From NCBI GenBank assembly GCA_024362935.1, contig JANCRA010000006.1, forward strand, positions 29,443,924 through 29,507,923: 64,000 bases of DNA, written 5' to 3'. This document shows positions 56,421 to 64,000 of this stretch, in pieces. The number at the start of each line of letters is the position of its first letter. Positions within the stretch are counted from its first letter, which is position 1. Both the position numbers and the translations under genes were made by a program. The notes under the pieces were generated by a model, which searched no databases, had not been told where the DNA came from, and worked only from the letters and a program-made list of their open reading frames with translations. This stretch comes from Setophaga petechia (lineage: Eukaryota; Chordata; Aves; Passeriformes; Parulidae).

Positions 56421-59400
56421 GATGGAAGGGAGCAAAGCAATCTGAAGGGGACCCTGGAGAGATTAAAAAAAAGAAATAATAACAAAGGAAATTCAGCTTG
56501 GAAAAATGCAGCTTCTGCAATTCAGGGAAAAAACATCCGGAGCAGATGCTGCAGGAGGAGGAGGAGGAGGAGGAGGAGGAGGAGGAAGGCAGGAGCAGGG
56601 AAACAGAAGGAGGCTTGGTGTGGGAGAATAAGGGAAGGCAGCCCTTGGCTGCATGGCTTCACCAGGCAGAGGGAGAAGGAGCAGCACCCCATGGGGGCAG
56701 AGCATCCTGCTGGGGTGGGCTTTTCTTGTAGGAAATAATAATAAAATAATAAAATAATGTCCTGAGTAGAACCACTGAATTAAACCTGGCTTCAAACCTG
56801 GAGCTCTTTCCCCTCTCACACATTGCTCAGACACCTCCCATCCTGGCCCCCAGGTGGATTGGGCACACATGGGAAGGGGAGAGGTGGCAGAGCTGTCACC
56901 TTCCCCCAGGTGGGCACGGCAGGGGGACAGCAGAGCATTCATGCTGCAAAAGGAGAGCCCCCACACCCCAGCTGGACATGGGAGCAATTCCTCTCCTCTG
57001 CAACACTCCAGCTCTCAGTGCTCAGCCCCTCCTGGCCAGCATGATGTGCCACATACCCCTGTGTTCCCTGTGAGGCTGAGGCCCCCCTTGTCCCCTCTGT
57101 CCCCAAATTCCCCAGATCTGCCTGTGACAACAGCCCCATGCCTGTCTGATGGGACACATGGAGCCTCAGTGATTCCAGTCCTGGCTACATTAACAGTGAA
57201 ATGGATGGAACTGTTTTCTTGTTAGAAAATCCTGTAATTACTCAGATGACCAGAATGAGGTAAGCACAGTGCCTCTCTTACAGGGATCCTCACAGACCTG
57301 CTCCTCCTGCCACAAACCACGTGGGAGCAAAACCAGGGAAGATGCAAACACTCACAGTCAGGGGGATGGAGGGGATGGAGCTGGCAGCCTCTCTCACACT
57401 GCTCTGGCTGTCCCAGGACACACAGAGAACACTGCACAAAGCACTCCTCCAGCAACAATCTCCATCTCTCCATTCCCATGGCAAGAGGGACTGTGCCCAT
57501 CCCAGAGATGCAGAGAGGGAAGAGGAGAGCTCAGACAGGCTCTCCTGATCTTGGCAGCTCCTTGTGCCAAACAAATAGCAGGAGCCAGCAGGACTGCAGG
57601 AAAGGGCTGGGCTCATTAAAACCCCCTTCATCCTGGGACACAACTGCTCCTCTGCCTCTCAGCTGGAGCCTACAGCACCAAAATCCCCAGCTGGGCATCC
57701 CTGGGAGTGCCTGATAATCCAGGTCCAGACCAACCAGGACCTGAGTGGGGTCACTGGTGACAAGGAAGGTGACACCAGTCGTGTCACGGTGTCCCCTCCA
57801 GGCAGCTGCTGCCACCCTGCATGTCTGAGCCCTCCAGCCCTCCCCTGCAGCATTTGGAGGGTGCAAAAGTACAACCAGTACAAAGGAAAGCCCAAATTCT
57901 AACCCAGCAGGACCAGTGCTTCAGCATGCAGGAACTCTGGGCTGCGCAGGGAAGGGGCAAGAGTTTGACTGCCCCTTCAGAGGGGAACTGAAGTGGTTCC
58001 TGAGTACTTGGAGGCAGGCAGGGAGGAGGGGAGAAGCTTTTCCATGATTTGTGGGCTGTTCTCAGGCTGTCCCTGCTGCCAGGTCTTGGGCAATTTGATG
58101 ACTTTTGCTGCAAACTGGAGGAACAGGAGACATATGTGAAGGAGGAAACTTGCATTCCTCTCGCCTAAGAAATCCCTTCTCACTTTCCCCCAAATCACAC
58201 ATACACCCAATCCCAGCCTCTCTGGGCTGGCTTGGACACCAGCTCCCCTCCCACACCCAGATGACCTACTCATCCAGAAATGGCCAGGGCTTGAGGCTGG
58301 GGCGTTATCCTGCTCTCCTTCCCTTCCCATGTGCTGCCTGCACAGCCCTGCTGACAGCCAGGGGAACCCTTCACCTTCCACTGCTGAGCCAAGCCATGGA
58401 AAACACCAGAAAAAGCCAGCCCCTCCCAGCAGCATCAGTGCAAAGGGAACCCCAAGCCCCCAAAATTCACCCCACCCCTCCAGAAGCTGCATGCCAAGCA
58501 CCTCCTCACCTCCTCCTCCTCCTCCAGAGATGTCTCCAGTGGCTTGCAAACATGGATGTTGTATTTCTCTGTCCCCGTTCCCAGAATAAAATCCCCACCT
58601 GGCACTCTCTGCCTCCAGGAATGGTGATCCCCGAGCCAGGCAGGGTGGGACTCACTGGGTGGTGGGACACAGTGATGGATGTGGCACACCAGGACACCCT
58701 GCCTTGATTTCCACAGCACCTCCCCTCCCCAGGTGACTCCTCTGTGCTTGGGAGTCCCCTGTGGGATGCAGAGGTGGGGAAGGACCCACACCAAGCTGAG
58801 CCACAGTGGTGGCATCACCACCCCAGGCCACAGGGCCGTGCAGGAAGGCAAAGGCAGCCTCAGTCCCTGTGAAAGCCTGCAGAGAAGGAGGAAAACCACC
58901 TGAGCAGGGACAAAATCAAAGCCACACTGAGCCCTGGGCTAGGGAACCAACTGCTGACAGGCCCTCCCTGCTGATTTCCACTGATAACACACACTGATTT
59001 CCACAGTGTTACCTCTGAAGCCTAAAGGACACCTTGCTGCTCCTGGGGTGGCAGTGTCAAGAGTGCCAGCATGGAAATGTCCCTCCAAGCCACCTCCTGA
59101 GAGGGAGAAAGGCAGGGACTGCTTTCAAAACAAGCATCACAAGGGAGTTCCCACCTCTAACTCGGTATCTCTGCTTTGGAGGTTGATTAAAACCTGCCCA
59201 CAAAAGAAAACCCAGTCCCCCAAGGCCAGCCCTGCCATCCTGGAGAGCTCCTCAGTGGTGAAAAGGTGAAGCTGGGACCCCACAGGAGAACTGTGAGGGA
59301 GAGCTGGGTTAAGCAAGACCCTGCAATCTGGCCACGGGGCGTTTGCCTCTGCAATCTTGGCTTTGCAACGGGTTCCCAGGTCCATTTAACACAGCAAGAC

Positions 59401-60004
59401 AGAAAATTGGACACCAAAGCCTGCTCAGTGCAGGGGGAGCCACCCTGCCCCAAGCCCATCTTGCCGAGGCCTCCTGAATTTCCTTTCTCCCCTTTTAAAT
59501 GGAGAATAAAGACAAAGCCCAAGCTCAGACCCAGATCAAACACAACCTCACAAGCAAGAGCAGCAGGAGAAGTGGAGCACAGTCCTCTCACACAGAGTTT
59601 TCCATCCCCACCTCCACACCCAGCTGAACACGGCGCTTCCCAGCTGGGGTGGGACTCTTCTGGGTAAGGGCAGAAAAAGCTCCGGGGTGGATCCCACCAT
59701 CCCCTGTTCCAGGAAGGCCAGAAGCCCTTTGAACTCTGTCCTTCTGCTGGAGAGAGTGAAGTGCTGAACCACACACCCCAGTGCTGGTTTAGACTAACAC
59801 CTTCCCCAGTGTGGAGCGCTGGCATCCTGAAAACTTCACCGACCTCTCTGTGTGCCAGGCAATTCCACAGCTGATGGACCAAATATCAGCCACCAGGTTG
59901 GGTCTTTCAAGGCCCAGTGCCTTGCCCCAGGCAGCCAGCTGGACTATTATCAGGACTGGAGGCAGCCTGGCCTCTGACTGCCTTCCCTGCAAGCTCTGCC
60001 CCAC

Positions 60005-60140
60005 GGAAGGATATGCAATTCCCACCACGGTGCCCTCATTGCATAGATATTGGATTTGGGAAATACTTTTTTTTTTTTCTTTTGCTGCAGGCGAAACAGC
60101 TCCTTTCCCACACCTGCCCTTTCAAATGAGAGCCGTTTAA
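60005..60140. promoter_or_regulatory. Candidate intronic conserved element
   Basis: A unique block with GGATATGCAATTCCCACC (octamer-like ATGCAAT), TTGCATAGATATTGG and CAAATGAGAGCCGTTTAACG, split by a T-run at 60067-60078. 56590-60004 shows no gene or clear repeat. Confidence 0.3.
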
Positions 60141-60934
60141 CGCTGTTTGCAGAGCTAAAAAAACCCCCCAAACCATCGGCATCCCTAAAGCTGGCCCAGC
60201 CCCATCCCTCCGGTGGGGAAGAGCAAAGCAGAGGAGGGAGCAAGGAAATGAAAGGCTTTGCTGGAGGGGGGAGGCAGCAAACAGCCCCACGTGCCAGCAG
60301 CTCCCTGTGAAATCGCTCAGCAGCCCCATCCCCGGGCTGGGGAGCTGGCAAGGAAGGGCTGGGCCCCCCCAAGAAACCTGCAAGCTGCTCCAGGACAGCT
60401 CATGGCTGAGAGGAGAGGTGCAGTATACACCAGATAGGCACCATCTCCCTTGCTCCAACAGTTAAATATCTTTGTGAAGCATCCCCCTGAGCTGGGCTGA
60501 GCTCAGCAGAGGCACAGGACCCCCCAAGACTGTCTCAAAAAGGGCTGCAAGGCACCCCAGTGCTGCTGCAATGGGTGCTGGCAGCCTGAGGCATCCTCGA
60601 CCCAGCACCACCAGCCCCATCCCGGGCTGCTCCTCCAGGAACCCCTGTGGCTTTACAACACACCCCATTTTTCTGCCCAGTGTCACATGAGGAACAAACC
60701 CTCAGATAATCTCATTTTCCAGGTTGTAAACTCCCTCCTCAGTGGCTGAGGACACGTGGGGGCCTCCCCTCAGCACGCTGCTCTGATGAGCTCAAGGCCC
60801 TCGCTGGGGAACCGTGCCTGGTTTCTGCAAACTATGATCTAACCTAATTCCCTCCATCCCATTACTTCAGAATTTACAACACACAGCCTTCCCCTGAAAA
60901 TGGTTTCTGGTAAATTCTTTGAAAGCTCTTCTGG

Positions 60935-61065
60935 TCCTCACATCATGGTCAGGGTCAGCCAGGCATTAATGGCAAAGCGTTTTCGAGCCAGGTAACTCCT
61001 TCCCCAGCAAGAGACTTTGCTTATGCTTTTTAAATTCAGGAAGCAATTAATAGTTGCCACAAAAG
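60935..61065. promoter_or_regulatory. Candidate intronic conserved element
   Basis: A unique block with GCATTAATGGCAAAGCG, CTTATGCTTTTTAAATTCAG and AAGCAATTAATAGTTGCC. Homeodomain-like cores, no reading frame. Confidence 0.35.
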
Positions 61066-61207
61066 CAACCAGTGCTTGTCTTGGGTGAGGGCCATAAAGG
61101 CCTGACTTGTCCTGGGGGGGTTCTGATGCCTCCATCTCAGCAGGCACCTTCCAGGAGCGTGGTGGTTGCAGAGGTAAACCCTTAATGGTGGACACCTGAT
61201 GCTGGGA

Positions 61208-61320
61208 AATCTTCATGGAGAAACGAAGAAGAAAAGAAAGAAACCTGATGGGAAATGTTCATGGGAAATCTTCATGAAGAAATGAAGAAGAAAGAAAGAA
61301 ACCTGATGGGAAATCTTCCT
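61208..61320. repeat. Short purine-rich tandem duplication
   Basis: Two copies of a unit with AAATCTTCATGGAGAAA, GAAGAAGAAAAGAAAGAAAC and CTGATGGGAAAT, followed by a partial third copy. Simple local duplication. Confidence 0.8.
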
Positions 61321-61569
61321 GCTCCCTCCAAGCTGAGGAGCTGTGGCTGCAGCATCCTGAGCCAGCTCAGGGGATCCTTTCAGGGAATAGCATCAAAGTC
61401 AAACAAACACAAGACCCCAGCATCTTCTGGCTTCTTCCTCTCTAGGCAAGGACTTCATTCAACTCCCTCACTTTGGGACTTGCAGCTTCAAAAGCCAAAA
61501 GGTCACAGGAAATGCTGTGGATGAAGCCAGGATTCCAGCAGAATCCATGGATCTGACAGCAAGGTGGAA

Positions 61570-62075
61570 AGCTTTGGTCCCTGGAGCTCAGCATCCTCTG
61601 CTCACACCAAATCCCTGTCCCTGGAGTCCAACAAAGTCTATTCACACTACAAAAAAACTACTCCCCAGAGCCCAGCATTCTGTGATCACACTGAAAACCC
61701 AGCATCCCTGGAGCCCAGCATCATCCACTTACACCAAAAACCTGCTCCCCAGAGCCCAGCAAGCTCCATTCACACACAAAAAAACCCCCAAACCCTGCTC
61801 CCCAGATCCCAGCAAGCTCCACCCACACACAGAAAACCCCAAACTCGGCTCCTCAGATCCCAGCAAGCTCCATTCATACTCAAAAAAACCCCAAACTCTG
61901 CTCCCTAGAGCCCAGAAAGCTCCTCTCAAACACAGAAATCCCCCAAACGCTGCTCCCCAGAGTCCAGCAAGCTCCTCTCAAACACAAAAAAAACCCCAAA
62001 CTCTGCTCCCCAGAGTCCAGCACGTTCCAGTGACACCAAAACCAAACATCCCTTGAGCTCAGCATCCTCCACTCT
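61570..62075. repeat. Degenerate 45-52 bp minisatellite
   Basis: About ten diverged units around CTGCTCCCCAGAGCCCAGCA, AGCTCCATTCACAC and ACAAAAAAACCCCAAA. Unit length varies with the A/C runs. The frames through it are not proteins. Confidence 0.85.
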
Positions 62076-62469
62076 TGCTGAACAACTGCAACACCTGGAA
62101 AGCAGAGGCAGAGTCAAGCATACCACAGTGCTTCCTCCCTCCTGAGCACACAGATGTCTCTCAGGGACAGAATCCACTCCCTGCCTGGAGACCCCTAGGT
62201 TTTAGGAGCCATCCCTTTGCATGCTGGCCCCCTCCCAGCCATCAGACAACAATGATTTCCAGGCTCACCCCTCTGCACTAGACTTCAACCAGCTGCAGAC
62301 AGGCCCGTGCATATCCTCTTCCTAATCCTTCATGCACAATCCCCAGACAGTCCCTGGCTTTTATTATTTTCTGGCAGGAGAGAGCACCACGTTAACCCCC
62401 GTGTGCAGGCTGCAGCCTGAGCATCTCTCAGCACATCCCAGCCTGGGTCCAAAGCATAAATGAAACGTT

Positions 62470-62560
62470 TGTGTAGCAAGAGAACTGGTGAGGGCCAATT
62501 GCCCATTAATATTTGAAACCTTTAATTCTTATTTAACAGCCTGTCCTAACAGTTCCCTTG
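62470..62560. promoter_or_regulatory. Candidate conserved element next to an AT microsatellite
   Basis: GGGCCAATTGCCCATTAATA is followed by GAAACCTTTAATTC; CCAATTG and ATTAA cores are clustered. A (TATTTC)n-like run follows at 62597-62665. 62666-64000 shows no recognised gene or exon. Confidence 0.3.
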
Positions 62561-64000
62561 TAATTCTTTGGTATGGGAATGATGGGCCTCAAACATTTCT
62601 ATTTCTATTTCTATTTATATTTCTATTTATATTTATATTTGTGTTTATTTTTATTTTTATAATGACCATGGGAGGCTCTTCCCATTGGGATGGATGTGCT
62701 GTTGGGGGGTTGAAAGCCATGGGGCAGGGCAGGCAGGAGCATCACTGATTATTCATCACGACACAGACCCTGCACTCCTCACCTCTGCCAGACCCTTCTC
62801 TGCTCAGCAGTTCCCTCTGCTGCAGGAATACAAGATAAATTCCTTATATATATTATAAAGATAAATTCCTTATATATTCCTTATAAAGGAGAATGAGGGA
62901 ATACTGTCTGCAAGTGCCCTGGAAGGTCCTGCCCTTGGCATGGTGCTGCAGAACTCTCAGGGAACAGAGCTGTACCTGCCCAAGCTCTGACTGAGGGTTT
63001 GCAGGTGTGGGGACAGTGAGTTATGGGCAGGGTTTGTATCCCAGGATCACACCCTGCAAGGAGACATCCTGAGATGTGGGCTGCAGCCTCTCCATGTGGG
63101 AGAAAACATCCTGAGCTCCCAAGGTGCTGCAGGCTTTGCCCCAGAAGAGAGCAGAGGCACAGAAGGCAGCAAGGGCTGCAGCCTCACCACACGAGAGGGG
63201 AAAACAGCCTCCATCTCCAAGCCTGAGCTCCTGAGGGGACAGAGGCTTTGCCCTGGAGGGAGCTGAGCCCAGGAGAGGCACAGAAGGCTGGAGCTGCCCC
63301 TGTGGCCCCAAGCTCAGCCCTGACCTTGAGGCGCCGCTGCCGGCATCGTATGACCCGTTACAAAACACAGCGGGCTCTGCTCAGGGGTTACACACTGCTG
63401 GACAAATTTAACACCCCACAGCCTTCCCAATCCCACTGAGGAATTCCTGGCAGGGGCTCAGCAATCGCCCACTGCTGTAAGTGGCCAAGTGCCACCGCGT
63501 TGGTTTGGCTCCAGACACAGGAGGGGACATTGCTCCTTACTCCTGCAGGGAGAGATGCTCCAGCTGATGGAGGACACCAGGCAGGATGATGAAACCCCCA
63601 GGATCAGGTGGGCCTTGAACCAGGGAGCAAGGGGAATGTGGAGAAGATGCTGCTCCCAAATCCTTTCACTTGTCCCAGCAAGGTACTTAAGTGTTGCAAT
63701 TAAAAATTTGCATTGAAGGCAGCCTAACTGTGCAGCCCTCCCCATGAAGTGATCCTTGGGGTGAATGATGAGAGCATCCTCACTCAGAACAACAAGCAGA
63801 TGGAATGAAAGCACCCTCAAAGGATGCCCAGTCCAATACCAGGGGACTTTCTGGCCCAGCCATGAGGAGGAGAGGCTCAACAGGAGGAGACCTTGTCCCT
63901 GCTGCCGCCCTCCCAGCCACACGCAGGCTCTCCCAGAGCTGCTTTTGGAGATGGAGCACATGGATGCTGCTCCAAAGAAGGTGCAGGCCAGGCAGGGTGA

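Larger units (their letters stand above)
41406..64000 (-). other. LMX1A: LMX1A intron upstream of the LIM2 exon (incomplete)
   Basis: The LIM2 exon begins in phase 2 of a Lys codon, as expected after the LIM1 exon ending YDYEK. No minus-strand sequence encoding a first LIM domain (paired Cys, WHEQC-like block, CKYDYEK) was found to the end of the window. This stretch of at least 22.6 kb is therefore read as intron. It holds the repeats and candidate elements listed separately; the parts not listed show no gene. Confidence 0.8.

Noticed and set aside
56493..56987. 164-codon minus-strand frame with a poly-Pro run
   Set aside because: The run comes from a (GGA)n microsatellite and the rest has no recognisable domain or exon structure.
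41406..64000. Search for the LIM1 exon and the N-terminal exon of LMX1A
   Set aside because: No minus-strand block with paired Cys spacing and a CKYDYEK-like end was found; the exons are inferred to lie outside the window.

Overview
The window is vertebrate nuclear DNA, most likely from a passerine bird. Evidence for a bird: three CR1 retrotransposon 3' ends with the octamer tail typical of avian CR1, many short solo LTRs (about 380-650 bp) in at least six families of the avian endogenous-retrovirus type, short GC-rich minisatellites, and very compact introns. The species cannot be named from the sequence. There are no bacterial operons, CRISPR arrays or tRNA/rRNA genes.

One protein-coding gene is certain: the 3' two thirds of LMX1A, a LIM-homeodomain transcription factor, on the minus strand. 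Six coding exons (41173-41405, 35623-35792, 35015-35092, 34851-34920, 34562-34735, 33796-33956) join in frame with GT/AG junctions. They give 294 residues plus a stop: LIM domain 2, the linker, the complete homeodomain, the Gln-rich stretch and the conserved C terminus. The exons for the N terminus and LIM domain 1 (roughly 88 residues in the family) were not found up to 64000 and should lie beyond the right edge. Positions 41406-64000 are therefore one long intron, and 1 to about 33000 is the region downstream of the gene.

Downstream region (1-33000): no gene was recognised. It holds solo LTRs (5160, 9630, 10657, 15762, 16695, 19150, 21491, 22941, 24043, 27676), CR1 ends (3050, 8598, 31722), minisatellites (7435, 11740, 14841, 26651), a 329-bp tandem duplication (24913), a 310-bp pure purine tract (29042), and unique AT-rich blocks with clustered TAAT sites that look like conserved non-coding elements. 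LMX1A body (33000-41405): two short introns that split the homeobox and the C-terminal coding region are each about 70% solo LTR, and the 5.4-kb intron carries a 21-bp minisatellite with higher-order structure. Upstream intron (41406-64000): a 50-bp minisatellite starting about 15 bp from the LIM2 splice acceptor, a solo LTR with 7-bp flanking repeats, further minisatellites, another LTR, and a series of candidate regulatory elements, one of them arranged like a CCAAT/TATA promoter antisense to LMX1A.

The many long open frames in the window come mostly from tandem repeats and are not proteins. The most interesting observations concern how mobile and tandem repeats have entered the splicing and polyadenylation landscape of LMX1A. 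No wholly new molecular system was found.
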